Notes: a model not told the origin generated them from the letters alone. Numbered from the stretch's first letter, positions 9,101 to 18,629 are shown. The stretch is DNA of 64,000 bases from an uncultured Flavobacteriaceae bacterium (GCA_943788095.1 CALSOZ010000007.1:84875-148874); one strand, 5' to 3'. Numbers and translations are program-made.

Positions 9101-10714
9101 TTGAAACCACAAGACAGTATCGGTAAAAAACCGACCTACAAAGAACTAGAAGCGCAAATTAAAATAATAGAAAAGGATAAGTCTGAGAAATTGTATCGAA
9201 AGATTTTCACTACAATGCCACAACTATTTAAGGTCGTTGAGTTAATATACGACAAAAATGGGAACGCAATTGATTATTATTATCGTGATGTCAATAAAGC
9301 CTTTGAACTTTTCGTTAAAAAAACACGAAAACAACTTATTGATAATCGTTTAAATACCATATTTGACGAGATTGGCACCTACTGGTTAGATACATATGCT
9401 AGAATCGTAAAAACTGGAAAAAAGGTAAGTTTTGAAAATTTTTAAACAGAGGATGGCAGGTGTTTTGATATATTAGCTTTGAAAGTTGATACCAATGCGG
9501 TGGCCGTCATCTTTACGGACATAACGGAACGTAAGGTCGAAGAGTTATTAACGATTCGAGACAAAGAAGAAGCAGAGGAAAATGACAGAATCAAAAATGA
9601 TTTTATAAGCAACCTATCTCATGAAATTCGCACACCGATGAATGGAATTTTAGGGTTTGCAAAATTCTTAAGTGACCCTGAACTAACGGAAAGCAAAAGA
9701 AAACACTATGTAAGTATCATTGAAAACAGTGGAAATCAATTAATGCGCACGATGGATGATCTTTTAGAGATTTCTAAACTAGCAACAAAACAAGTAAAAG
9801 CTGTTGAAAGTCAAGTCTTTTTAAATAATTTACTTTTAGAATTATTTACCATTTTCGATGTAAGAGCCAAACAAAACGAAATTCCCTTATATTTACGAAA
9901 AGGACTTTCCGATGCTGAAAGTACAATCCTTACCGATGAAAAAAAATTATACACCATTTTAAGCAATTTACTAGAAAATGCCCTAAAATTTACGACCAAA
10001 GGATTTGTAGAATTTGGTTATGAAAAAATAAACTCAAATTTGGAAATTTATGTGAAAGACACGGGCATTGGGATTAAAAAAGAAAGACACGCATCCGTTT
10101 TTAAACGATTTGCAAGAGAAGCGATAGAATTATCGGAAAATAATGATGGGTTAGGCTTAGGTTTATCAATCGCTAGAGAAAATACAAAATTATTGGGCGG
10201 AAAAACTAGCGTTAAATCTATAAAAGGGGAAGGCTCTACTTTTATTGTATCCATCCCGTACAAACCAATAGCATCAAGCTTAGATTTGAACCATTCCAAT
10301 TCTAAAGATCCAAAAAAAGATAATGTCGATAAATGCACTATCTTAGTTGCGGAAGATGAAGAAATAAATTATTTATTTCTTGAAATCCTATTAAAAAAAG
10401 AAATCGATTTGAATTGCAATATCCTTCATGCAAAAAACGGAGAAGAAGCGATTAAAATTTGTAAAAAAAATTATAATATTGATTTAATTTTAATGGATCT
10501 AAAAATGCCCATTATGGATGGTTTTGAGGCAACCAAACAGATAAAAAAAATTCGTCCAAATATACCTATCGTAGCCCAAACTGCTTTTGTGTCGGCCGAA
10601 GATAAAGAGAAAGTCTTTTCACTAGGTTTTGATGATTTTATTTCAAAACCCATAAGTAAGGAAGCCTTAATTGCTGTCATAAGTAAACAACAAGTATTAA
10701 GAAAACTAATTTAA
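9101..10714 (+). pseudogene. PAS hybrid sensor histidine kinase, interrupted by an in-frame TAA
   Basis: One frame runs from a TTG at 9101 to 10714 except for a TAA at 9443-9445. Before it lie a short coiled coil (PTYKELEAQIKIIEK) and the first part of a PAS domain. After it the same frame resumes the PAS end (TEDGRCFDILALKVD, VAVIFTDITERK), the HisKA H-box (SNLSHEIRTPMNGILGF), N-box (NLLENALKFT), G-boxes (DTGIGI, GLGLGLSI) and a C-terminal receiver (VAEDEE, LMDLKMPIMDGFEA, SKPIS). All catalytic residues are present downstream. No base shift is needed, so this is a nonsense change, unlike the indels elsewhere. Re-initiation at TTG 9479 could still make kinase plus receiver without a full PAS. 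Confidence 0.8.
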
Positions 10715-10727
10715 TAGTGATTTCAAA

Positions 10728-11243
10728 ATGAGTATAACCACTAGCAGTTTAGGCGATATTTCAGAAATATTTAGACTGTATGCATTGGCGTCCGATTTTC
10801 AAAAAATAAAATTCCCCCAAAACCAATGGCCCGAGTTTAATCGAAACCTCATTACAACTGAAATTACTGAAAATCGACAATTTAAATTATTGATAGACAA
10901 CAAAGTAGCATGTGTTTGGGCTGTCACGTATAGTGATCCGCAGATATGGGAAGACCGTGAAAATGAATTTTCTATTTACATCCATCGCATTGCTACGAAC
11001 CCAGAATTTAGAGGAAATAACTTTGTACAAACCATTGTAGATTGGTCCAAAAAAAAGGCAATTAAACTAAATAAAAAATTCATAAGAATGGATACTTGTG
11101 GGGAAAACAAGCGACTCATCCAGCATTATGAAAGCTGTGGTTTTAAGTATTTAGGATTGAAAAAATTAAAAAACACCACTGAATTACCTTCACATTATCA
11201 AAACGCAGAGGTGTGCTTTTTTGAAATCCAATTAGAAAATTAA
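10728..11243 (+). CDS. GNAT family N-acetyltransferase
   Basis: The 171-residue product fits the single-domain GNAT fold. Motif A is seen as IYIHRIATNPEFRGNNFVQ (acetyl-CoA pyrophosphate-binding region, a loose match to RxxGxG/A) and motif B as LIQHYESCGFKYLG near the C-terminus. The substrate cannot be inferred. It follows the hybrid kinase by 13 bp on the same strand, so it may be co-transcribed with it. Confidence 0.82.
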   Translation: MSITTSSLGDISEIFRLYALASDFQKIKFPQNQWPEFNRNLITTEITENRQFKLLIDNKVACVWAVTYSDPQIWEDRENEFSIYIHRIATNPEFRGNNFVQTIVDWSKKKAIKLNKKFIRMDTCGENKRLIQHYESCGFKYLGLKKLKNTTELPSHYQNAEVCFFEIQLEN

Positions 11244-11286
11244 TCCTAAATCGGAATGAAACAAACAGGGTGTTTTTTATTGATTT

Positions 11287-11961
11287 TTAAAAATTTACAA
11301 ATGTAATCAGGTTGAACTGATCGCGACTCGAGGTTTCAAAAATCTGATTCATGTAACCTGCTTCCATACGGATATTTTTAGTGAGCTGATATCCAACACC
11401 TGCATAGACACGGTTGCGATCAAACACCGCACTTTCGGTGTTTAAAAACACTTCATTATAAGCAGATAGATATATTTTTGAGGATTCCGACTCTGTGTTT
11501 TGTAATGGTATTTTGGCGGCCAAAAAATAACGTAAACGCATTTTATAATCGGCTTCAACAAAACGCTGCTCAAATCGATAGCGATGGGTCAAAGAAACAA
11601 CTCCAACAGATTGTTTTGAGGTGAATTGTTGAAAAATACGATGCTCATTTACCGAAGTTTTGTCTTGCGTATTGGCCACATAATTTTCAGACAAAATATA
11701 CCCATATCCTAAAAGCAAATTATGATTGTTTTCGGACAAATTATAGCCGACCCCAGTTCGAAGTAACAACTGTTCCAAATCGCCAACGGCATCATAATTC
11801 CGATACTGAACTTCGTTGTGAATATTCCATTGACTGTTTACTTTTTTGCTCCCAATATAAATAAGCCAGTTCCCAAAATCACTGTCTTGCGCAGCAACAA
11901 CCGATGGCAGCATTAACATACATGCTAAAGCTGCCATAATGAAGTTTGATTTGTTATGCAT
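11287..11961 (-). CDS. DUF2490 family outer-membrane protein
   Basis: The 224-residue product has an N-terminal signal peptide (MHNKSNFIMAALACMLMLPS, cleavage likely after VVAAQ). Alternating strands and an aromatic C-terminus (FNLITFVNF) are typical of an outer-membrane beta-barrel. GNWLIYIGSKKVNSQW and LLLRTGVGYNL fit DUF2490. Its ATG overlaps the end of the carbonic anhydrase gene by 8 bp, so translation is probably coupled. A role as an outer-membrane route or accessory for bicarbonate uptake is only inferred from context. Confidence 0.72.
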   Translation of the reverse strand: MHNKSNFIMAALACMLMLPSVVAAQDSDFGNWLIYIGSKKVNSQWNIHNEVQYRNYDAVGDLEQLLLRTGVGYNLSENNHNLLLGYGYILSENYVANTQDKTSVNEHRIFQQFTSKQSVGVVSLTHRYRFEQRFVEADYKMRLRYFLAAKIPLQNTESESSKIYLSAYNEVFLNTESAVFDRNRVYAGVGYQLTKNIRMEAGYMNQIFETSSRDQFNLITFVNF

Positions 11962-12583
11962 AAAAGGTCACTTTTCCATTGGCAATGTCATACATCCCGC
12001 CGATGATTATGAGTTCGCCATTAGCTTCCAGCTCTTTGAGAATGGCACTCTTATTACGAATATCGTTCAAAGTCATCTCCACATTTTTAGCGGCAACAGT
12101 ATTGACAAAATCAATGTTCGCCGAAGTTCTTAGACTTTCATCTGCAGGAAGTTCTACCGCCTCAACCGCTGGCTCAATTTTATTGATAAGGGCTGTTAAA
12201 TTCCCCATTCGTGCATGGTCACAGGCGCCTTTAACCGCACCACAGGCCGTATGTCCCAAAACAACCAATACTTTGGTCCCTGCGAGTTTACAAGCAAATT
12301 CCATGCTTCCTAGTATATCTTCATTTACAAAATTTCCTGCAATTCGAATGCTGAATAAATCGCCAATGCCTTGGTCAAAAACATGCTCGGCCGAAACACG
12401 CGAGTCTATACAATGTAAAACGGTTGCAAATGGATATTGACCTGTACTTGTAGCCGCTACTTGGGCATTTAAATCGCGTGCAACTTGAGTTGCATTTATA
12501 AAACGCTGATTCCCCTCTTTTAAAGCTTGTAAAGAGGTTTCTGGTGTCATTGCTGATTGGGTTTCTTTTGTGTGTGCATTCAT
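11954..12583 (-). CDS. can: Beta-class carbonic anhydrase
   Basis: This zinc enzyme interconverts CO2 and bicarbonate. The zinc-binding and catalytic motifs are visible: HCIDSRVSAEHVFDQGIGD (Cys, Asp/Arg dyad), then GHTACGAVKGA (His and Cys). The 209-residue length is normal. There is no convincing signal peptide, so it is probably cytosolic. It lies between a SulP transporter (33-bp gap) and a DUF2490 protein (overlap), which suggests the transporter moves bicarbonate or carbonate. Confidence 0.92.
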   Translation of the reverse strand: MNAHTKETQSAMTPETSLQALKEGNQRFINATQVARDLNAQVAATSTGQYPFATVLHCIDSRVSAEHVFDQGIGDLFSIRIAGNFVNEDILGSMEFACKLAGTKVLVVLGHTACGAVKGACDHARMGNLTALINKIEPAVEAVELPADESLRTSANIDFVNTVAAKNVEMTLNDIRNKSAILKELEANGELIIIGGMYDIANGKVTFYA

Positions 12584-12616
12584 AATTTTAAGTTTTAATT
12601 TTTTATATTATTTTTA

Positions 12617-14212
12617 TTAAATGGTTTGAGGTCGTAATTGAAAAAACTCTATAAAACTGACAGGGTTTTCTACAACGCCTCTAACGGATATTAATTTAAT
12701 ATCGATATGTCGCTGACGTGCTTTTTCAGAAAAATCTTCTAAAATCTCAATAATATCATTGTCAAGATAACGCGTTTTGGTGACATCTAATTCTAAGTAA
12801 CTTTCACGGGGCAAATTATCAAGTTCCTTTAAGATAGCCCCTTTGTTAAAAAAGGTCACTTCTTCTGCTAAAGTCATTTTAATTTTATGCTTGCCATTAC
12901 TTTTATCTTCGATGTGTAAGAAATGAGAATTTTGAAAACTCTTAATCAAAATTACCACAATTCCAACGGCAAGACCTAAGGAAATACCGATTAAAAGGTC
13001 GGTGAAAATAATTCCTAACACCGTTACCACAAAAGGCGTGAATTGTTTCCAGCCTAAGCGATACATCTGAATGAATAAAGCAGGCTTCGCTAATTTATAA
13101 CCTACAATAAAAAGAATGGCAGCTAAGACCGAAAGTGGTATCTTATTTAATAAATTTGGAATTAAAATCACCGAAGTAAATAAGAGTAAGCCATGAATTA
13201 TCGTAGACATTTTTGTTTTTCCACCAGATTGAATATTGGCAGAACTGCGCACAATCACTTGGGTGACTGGCAATCCGCCTATCAAGCCCGAAACTATATT
13301 TCCAATCCCTTGTCCTAGTAATTCTCTATTGGTTGGTGTGACGCGTTTTAAAGGATCTATTTTATCCGTTGCTTCTACACATAACAAAGTTTCTAAACTG
13401 GCAACCAAGGCAATGGTAAACGCAACAATCCATACTTGCGGATTTGCAATCGCTCCAAAATTTGGAAAACTAAACTGTGAGAAAAATGACGAGGCATCTT
13501 CTGGCACAGGGACACTCACTAATAAATCAGACGAAATGCCCCACTGCGTGTTTCCTTTGGTACTTACAAAATAAATAATCCCAACGGCAACAGCCACTAA
13601 AGGCCCTTGTATCAATTTAAATATTTTGCCTTTATTGTTTAACACTTCACTCCAAAGCAATAAAATTGATAAGGCTAAAACAGCAACAATGGTTGCACCA
13701 GGGCTAATGAAGTTTAATGAATTTAATATTTCTGAAAAAGTGTTTTCACCACCGACCTGAAAAAAGGCGAAATTACCTCCCGGATCCGAATTATATCCAA
13801 AGAAATGCGGTATTTGTTTAAGGATGATGATAATTCCGATTCCGGTCAGCATCCCCTTGATAACCGATGATGGAAAATAATAGCCAATCACACCGGCTCT
13901 AAGAATTCCAAACAAGAATTGAATTACACCTCCTAAAACAACGGCTAATAAAAAGTTTTCAAAACTTCCGAGGGTTCCAATGGCGGTTAAAACAATCGCA
14001 GCCAAGCCGGCTGCTGGGCCGCTAACCCCAACATGAGACATGCTGATACTACCAACGACCACACCGCCTACGATTCCTGCGATAAGTCCTGAAAAAAGTG
14101 GCGCTCCACTGGCCAAAGCAATTCCTAAACACAATGGCAATGCCACAAAGAATACGACAATACTTGCGGGTAGATCTGATTTTAAATTTTTAAATGGATT
14201 TGAGCTATTCAT
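12617..14212 (-). CDS. SulP family anion transporter with STAS domain (probable bicarbonate carrier)
   Basis: The 531-residue product is a polytopic inner-membrane protein with the SulP core (N-terminal LPASIVVFFVALPLCLGIAL, SGPAAGLAAIV, GLIGGLPVTQVIVRSSANIQ) and a C-terminal STAS domain (SYLELDVTKTRYLDNDIIEI). Substrate is not readable from sequence, because SulP proteins carry sulfate, bicarbonate or dicarboxylates. The adjacent carbonic anhydrase favours bicarbonate. It is first in the sulP-can-DUF2490 operon. A second SulP lies at 22732. Confidence 0.88.
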   Translation of the reverse strand: MNSSNPFKNLKSDLPASIVVFFVALPLCLGIALASGAPLFSGLIAGIVGGVVVGSISMSHVGVSGPAAGLAAIVLTAIGTLGSFENFLLAVVLGGVIQFLFGILRAGVIGYYFPSSVIKGMLTGIGIIIILKQIPHFFGYNSDPGGNFAFFQVGGENTFSEILNSLNFISPGATIVAVLALSILLLWSEVLNNKGKIFKLIQGPLVAVAVGIIYFVSTKGNTQWGISSDLLVSVPVPEDASSFFSQFSFPNFGAIANPQVWIVAFTIALVASLETLLCVEATDKIDPLKRVTPTNRELLGQGIGNIVSGLIGGLPVTQVIVRSSANIQSGGKTKMSTIIHGLLLFTSVILIPNLLNKIPLSVLAAILFIVGYKLAKPALFIQMYRLGWKQFTPFVVTVLGIIFTDLLIGISLGLAVGIVVILIKSFQNSHFLHIEDKSNGKHKIKMTLAEEVTFFNKGAILKELDNLPRESYLELDVTKTRYLDNDIIEILEDFSEKARQRHIDIKLISVRGVVENPVSFIEFFQLRPQTI

Positions 14213-14351
14213 TATAATAAAATATATGTATTAAAGCCCTGTATAAACACAGTGCTCTTATTAATTTGATTGATTTTTGAAATAAATTGAAGTTGATTTT
14301 AATTTGGATACTCCATAAATTGGTCACGAAATCAAAATACGAACGGAAGTC

Positions 14352-14684
14352 TTAGGCCGCTTCTGGTGGCGGGTCATGAACCGCAATGGTTACATCTATT
14401 TTAAAACCTTCGGTTTCATAAAAAGAAACCCTTTTTGTGTAACTAATAGAAGTGATCTCTTTAAATGTAAGTCGAATTTCTATTTTTTTATCTTTCGTAT
14501 CTTCTAATTCTTTAGTTTCTTTTTTACTGGAATCGTTTTCAGCTTCGAGATCAAGCCACGAAAATGCTTGGGGTTCCACAACGGTCATCGATTCCACAAC
14601 AGGTTGCAGAAGGATCGACCCAAAAACCAATGCAAAAATAAGGACTCTGAACCCTGTGGATATGATGTAGGACAACTGTTTCAT
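14352..14684 (-). CDS. Small exported or membrane-anchored protein, unknown function
   Basis: The 110-residue product has an N-terminal hydrophobic segment (FRVLIFALVFGSILLQPVV), then an acidic/Lys linker (ENDSSKKETKELEDTKDKKI), then a short strand-rich tail ending in Pro-Glu-Ala. The ATG overlaps the stop of the upstream tetR gene (ATGA), which indicates translational coupling. I recognise no domain. The context says it is produced together with, and probably controlled by, the TetR regulator. Confidence 0.6.
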   Translation of the reverse strand: MKQLSYIISTGFRVLIFALVFGSILLQPVVESMTVVEPQAFSWLDLEAENDSSKKETKELEDTKDKKIEIRLTFKEITSISYTKRVSFYETEGFKIDVTIAVHDPPPEAA

Positions 14685-15355
14685 CTTTTGACTAGAGAAT
14701 TAAAGACTAAATTGGTGTAGAAACGAACAATATTATTTTTTCCTTCTTCAAAATCAGTTAAAGAAGGTAGGTGTTTTGAAAAATACCGTTGGTGATGAGC
14801 ACCTTCAATAACTGTTGAAATTAACATGTGAGGAAATTCATAACTCGGATTTATTTCGGTTACAAGATCGCTAACGCGTTGCACTACCCGTTTGTAAGTT
14901 TTGTAATACCCCTTTTCATTCTCACTGTCAATAGCTTTTGTATGGTAGGCTTTTGAAGACTCGGATATAATAATTTTATTTAAGAGAACTTCGTTGATAT
15001 ATGAAAAGGAATTATCTTCAGTCACTTCGGCTGTGAGTATCAAAACTGCTTGCTCAAGGCGGTCGTGTGCGGACGGTACATTTAAGGTTGAAAATACCAA
15101 TTTATACTCAATCCAACTCCAGTACCAATTTATCAAATACAACAAAAGAGCATGCTTACTGTCAAAATAGCGATACACCGAGCTTTCATTGGAACCAATT
15201 TCGATCCCTAACTTTTTGAATGTAAAATCTTCAAAACCCAAAGCTTCAATCATTTCTATGCTTTTAGAGACGATTTTTTGGCCCAAAACAGAAGATTCTG
15301 GGTTCTTTGTATAAAGATCCGAACTAATACTTATCTGTAATTGTAGTTTTTCCAT
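14681..15355 (-). CDS. TetR/AcrR family transcriptional regulator
   Basis: The product is about 224 residues. The N-terminal HTH is seen in SIEMIEALGFEDFTFKKLG and SNESSVYRYFDSKHALLLYL, the typical TetR tetra-helical DNA-binding pattern. The ligand domain is not recognisable by class. I chose ATG 15355 over the TTG at 15370, because the longer start would overlap the promoter box. A 17-bp palindrome sits over the promoter (15374-15390), consistent with autorepression. It is coupled to the small protein at 14352. Confidence 0.87.
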   Translation of the reverse strand: MEKLQLQISISSDLYTKNPESSVLGQKIVSKSIEMIEALGFEDFTFKKLGIEIGSNESSVYRYFDSKHALLLYLINWYWSWIEYKLVFSTLNVPSAHDRLEQAVLILTAEVTEDNSFSYINEVLLNKIIISESSKAYHTKAIDSENEKGYYKTYKRVVQRVSDLVTEINPSYEFPHMLISTVIEGAHHQRYFSKHLPSLTDFEEGKNNIVRFYTNLVFNSLVKR

Positions 15356-15367
15356 AGTTTTACTCGA

Positions 15368-15390
15368 CAAATATAATAGTAATACTATTA
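15368..15390 (-). promoter_or_regulatory. tetR promoter -7 box with overlapping palindromic operator
   Basis: On the minus strand TATATTTG (15368-15375) matches TAnnTTTG, 12 bp before the ATG. Overlapping its upstream side is a perfect inverted repeat TAATAGTA-A-TACTATTA (15374-15390). The position fits a TetR dimer blocking RNA polymerase. Confidence 0.6.
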
Positions 15391-15681
15391 ATATTTAATA
15401 GTTTAACATTTTATTCACATAAAACGTAAAAAATAAAGGGAAGCTATCGAAATTAGCTGCTTTTTTTGTAAATTTACTTGAGAATTAGATCCCAAATCTG
15501 AATCTTCACAACCAATTAATCTAGAGTAGCGTATTTCTTTACTGTAACACAATAAAAACTATTAATTGTGGGGTAGAATTGTATGTGCTCATATTTCGCT
15601 GGCAAAATGTAGTATATAAGCAATCGGTAAATCTGATTAAAAATAAAAATCTCATTAGAATCACCAATTAAAAACGAACCA
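15391..15681. other. Intergenic region between tetR and the membrane protein gene, no gene seen
   Basis: The tetR-to-membrane-protein gap is 326 bp in total. Beyond the operator it holds a weak hairpin (AGCTA / TAGCT) followed by GC and seven T at about 15448-15471, and otherwise AT-rich sequence. A 139-residue antisense frame ends at 15516 but overlaps the real gene and looks non-coding. Confidence 0.4.
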
Positions 15682-16356
15682 ATGACAAACACTAAGCAGT
15701 TCACCGCAAGTCGAGAGAGCAAGTCAAAAGCCAAAAAATATCGGGGCATCGCCATTGTAGCTTGGATCCTAGCCATGGCAGGGCAAATCGTAGCCATCCT
15801 TAAACTACTCCATAAAGACCAATTGACATGGCTTCCAATTGCCATTGGCCTGATCCTCGCCCTCGCCATTACAGGGAACATTCTTTGGAAAAAGGCAAAC
15901 CGATTGGACCCCGCTTCTGAAAAAGACAAATTCAAGTTTTTTGTTCAAAATCAATTGGGCGCTATTTTGGGCGTCTTAGCATTTTTGCCCTTAGTCATTT
16001 TCATATTTACAAATAAAAATATGGACAAAAAGTCCAAAGGAATTGCTGGAACAGTCGCCATTGTGGCCCTTCTAATTGCAGGCGCAACTGGTATTGATTT
16101 GAATCCCGCTTCTATTGAAAGCTATACCGAAGAAATCAACAAACAAACCAGTACTCTAAAAACTCTCAACCATAATACCGATGCGGTGTTTTGGACGAAG
16201 GCTGGCAACAAATATCATATTAACAAGGATTGTCAACACATAAAAGGACGTGAAAGCATTTCGAATGGAAGTGTGAAAGAATCTTGGGAACAAAAAGGCA
16301 TCTCGGAACTCTGTAAAACCTGTGAGAAACGAGCGCGGAAATTAGATGTTGAATAG
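15682..16356 (+). CDS. Membrane protein with C-terminal Cys/His metal-site-like motif
   Basis: The 224-residue product has four likely hydrophobic helices (around IAIVAWILAMAGQIVAI, LPIAIGLILALAITGNIL, AILGVLAFLPLVIFIF, IAGTVAIVALLIAGAT). A soluble tail carries YHINKDCQHIKG and, 30 residues on, ELCKTCEKRA. This H/C-C-CxxC pattern resembles the small Ada-like metal-binding domain often annotated on bacterial membrane proteins. Function is unknown. It is 27 bp upstream of an SDR gene on the same strand. Confidence 0.65.
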   Translation: MTNTKQFTASRESKSKAKKYRGIAIVAWILAMAGQIVAILKLLHKDQLTWLPIAIGLILALAITGNILWKKANRLDPASEKDKFKFFVQNQLGAILGVLAFLPLVIFIFTNKNMDKKSKGIAGTVAIVALLIAGATGIDLNPASIESYTEEINKQTSTLKTLNHNTDAVFWTKAGNKYHINKDCQHIKGRESISNGSVKESWEQKGISELCKTCEKRARKLDVE

Positions 16357-16383
16357 GGTGAGATTAAATATTAAAAAGCCCAA

Positions 16384-17097
16384 ATGAAAAAAGCAGTTAT
16401 TGTTGGAGCAAGTTCAGGAATTGGGAATGCATTGGTAAAAATTTTTGTTGAGAATGATTATAAAGTTGGCATTACGGGAAGGCGAAAAACGGAGCTTGAA
16501 ACCTTTAAAGAATCAAATCCAAAACAGATTAGCATCAGTGCTTTTGATTGCACGACAGAAAATAACACTCAAAAACTAACGGAATTAGTAACGAAAATTG
16601 GTGGCTTAGATTTGCTGGTTTTAAGTGCTGGCACAGGCGACTTGAATAAAAAACTAGAATTTGAAAAAGAGAATGCTACAAATCAACTCAATGTGATTGC
16701 CTTTACTGAGATTGTCGATTGGGCATTTAACTATTTTGAGAAACAAGGCAAAGGACATTTGGTAGCCATCAGTTCTATTGCTGGGTTAAGAGGGAGTCGA
16801 ATGGCACCCGCATACAATGCTTCAAAAGCGTATCAAATAAATTACCTAGAAGGGCTCAGACAAAAAGCTATGAGTTCTAAAAAACAGATATACATTACCG
16901 ACATTAGACCTGGATTTGTAGATACTGACATGGCTAAAGGCGACGGTCAATTTTGGGTGGCCACCAAAGTAAAAGCAGCCAAGCAAATTTATGGGCTTAT
17001 TAAAAGGAAAAAGTCTGTAGGATACGTGACAAAACGTTGGCAGTTAATTTCGCTACTTCTCAAAATAGTTCCAAATAGAATCTATAAAAGAATGTAA
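16384..17097 (+). CDS. Short-chain dehydrogenase/reductase (SDR)
   Basis: The 237-residue classical SDR has the cofactor motif VGASSGIGNAL at the N-terminus, LSAGTG (the NNAG-like position), the catalytic Ser in ISSIAGLRG, and YNASKAYQINYLEGLRQ (YxxxK). An Arg after the first strand (ITGRRKTE) suggests NADP(H). The substrate is unknown. It ends about 50 bp before the convergent VF530 gene. Confidence 0.88.
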   Translation: MKKAVIVGASSGIGNALVKIFVENDYKVGITGRRKTELETFKESNPKQISISAFDCTTENNTQKLTELVTKIGGLDLLVLSAGTGDLNKKLEFEKENATNQLNVIAFTEIVDWAFNYFEKQGKGHLVAISSIAGLRGSRMAPAYNASKAYQINYLEGLRQKAMSSKKQIYITDIRPGFVDTDMAKGDGQFWVATKVKAAKQIYGLIKRKKSVGYVTKRWQLISLLLKIVPNRIYKRM

Positions 17098-17145
17098 AAA
17101 CAATCACAGCACAAGCAAGAAACTTGCGCCAACAAATTTAAAAAC

Positions 17146-17367
17146 CTACTGCGTCTTCAACCATTTCAAATACAAATTTTCTACTTTGGTCCGTGCCCAA
17201 GGCGTGCGTCTGAGAAACTTAAGACTGGATTTTAGAGTTGGACCATCGGTAAAACAACGGATGTTTATCTTTTCGCCCATGGTTTCCCAACCATAATGGG
17301 CTTCGAGAGCAACGAGAATTTGCTCCAATTTCACGCCGTGTAAAGGGTTATTTGGTTGGGTTTCCAT
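17146..17367 (-). CDS. VF530 family (DUF2132) DNA-binding-like protein
   Basis: The 73-residue product matches the small VF530 family end to end: NPLHGVKLEQILVALEAHYG, INIRCFTDGPTLKSSLKFLR, TPWARTKVENLYL. Known members are helical and proposed to bind DNA; their cellular role is unclear. It starts 5 bp after the DEAD helicase stop on the same strand, so the two are probably co-transcribed. Confidence 0.85.
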   Translation of the reverse strand: METQPNNPLHGVKLEQILVALEAHYGWETMGEKINIRCFTDGPTLKSSLKFLRRTPWARTKVENLYLKWLKTQ

Positions 17368-17372
17368 AACAA

Positions 17373-18629
17373 TTAACGGCGACGGTTACTATTTGATCGG
17401 TTGCCACCACCCGCAGACCCCTGACGATTATTACTTGGGCGCGACCCTCCACGTTGACGACCACCCCCTTGTTTTGGCGGTACTGTAGAAGCGTTCGGAT
17501 CGGGTTCAAATCCTTCCACAATTTCTTTCTTAAAACGTTGTTTCGTTAGTTTTTCTATAGAAGCCATATAGGATGTTTCTTCGGCACACACCAACGATAA
17601 AGCCACACCATTGGCCCCTGCCCTTCCAGTCCGCCCAATACGGTGTACATAATCTTCTGGAATGTTAGGCAGCTCGTAATTGACCACATGCGGCAGTAAT
17701 GGAATGTCCAAACCACGCGCAGCAATATCGGTCGCTACCAATACTCTAACATCGTGGTTTTTGAAGCCTGCCAATGCTTTGGTTCGCGCTCCCTGACTTT
17801 TATTTCCATGAATCGCCATGGCAGAAATCCGCGCACTTTCTAGTTTTTTACAAAGGTTGTTTGCACCGTGTTTGGTACGCGTAAACACCAGGACTTGTTT
17901 CCACTGTCCGTCTTGTATGAGTTTAATTAACAGATTTGTTTTTTTCTCTTTTGCAACTCTGTACACTTCTTGCTTAATCGCTTCAACGGTTGTGTTTTCG
18001 GGAGTTGCTTCTACAAGTGTCGGACTGCGTAAAATGGTTTGCGCCAAGCTTTTGATCTCTCTAGAAAATGTGGCCGAAAACATTAAGTTTTGACGTCTAG
18101 ATGGAATTAATGACCTGATTTTATCAATATCACGTTTGAATCCCATGTCTAACATGCGATCCGCTTCATCCAGTACAAAAATCTCAACTTTAGATAACGA
18201 CAAATGTCCTTGGTTTTCCAAATCGATCAATCGACCTGGAGTGGCCACTAATATATCAACACCATTTCTCAGGTGTTTGATTTGTGGATTTTGATTCACA
18301 CCACCAAAAATAACGGCTGCCCGAAGGTCCAAAAACTTACTGTAGTGTTTAACGTTGGTATAGACTTGATCGGCTAATTCTCTAGTTGGCGTGAGCACGA
18401 GCGCCCGTACGGGTCGGCGATGCGGCACTGGATTTTTAGCTAATAACTGCAACATTGGCAGGGTAAATCCTGCTGTTTTCCCAGTCCCAGTTTGGGCAGA
18501 TGCTAATACATCTAGTCCTTCAAGAATGGGTGGGATTGCTTTTTGTTGTATAGGGGAAGGGGTTTCGTAGCCCTGTAATCGGACTGCTTTGAGTAGGGCT
18601 TCTATGAGTCCTAAAGTTTGAAATGTCAT
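17373..18629 (-). CDS. rhlE: DEAD-box ATP-dependent RNA helicase (RhlE-like)
   Basis: The 418-residue product has the helicase motifs in order: Q motif ([19 protein letters not shown]), [28 protein letters not shown], then the second RecA domain with RGLDIP and [11 protein letters not shown] Gly/Arg/Asn-rich C-terminal tail (about 40 residues) probably contacts RNA. Such helicases remodel rRNA or mRNA. A -7-like box lies 57 bp upstream. Confidence 0.92.
   Translation of the reverse strand: MTFQTLGLIEALLKAVRLQGYETPSPIQQKAIPPILEGLDVLASAQTGTGKTAGFTLPMLQLLAKNPVPHRRPVRALVLTPTRELADQVYTNVKHYSKFLDLRAAVIFGGVNQNPQIKHLRNGVDILVATPGRLIDLENQGHLSLSKVEIFVLDEADRMLDMGFKRDIDKIRSLIPSRRQNLMFSATFSREIKSLAQTILRSPTLVEATPENTTVEAIKQEVYRVAKEKKTNLLIKLIQDGQWKQVLVFTRTKHGANNLCKKLESARISAMAIHGNKSQGARTKALAGFKNHDVRVLVATDIAARGLDIPLLPHVVNYELPNIPEDYVHRIGRTGRAGANGVALSLVCAEETSYMASIEKLTKQRFKKEIVEGFEPDPNASTVPPKQGGGRQRGGSRPSNNRQGSAGGGNRSNSNRRR

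Noticed and set aside
13236..13574. 112-residue ORF antisense to SulP, and similar long antisense frames at 2724 and 23072
   Set aside because: They mirror the codon pattern of real genes on the other strand, have no recognisable protein features and no promoter.
17505..17525. T-loop-like sequence (ggttcaaatcc) suggesting a tRNA
   Set aside because: It lies inside the DEAD helicase coding frame, and no cloverleaf surrounds it.
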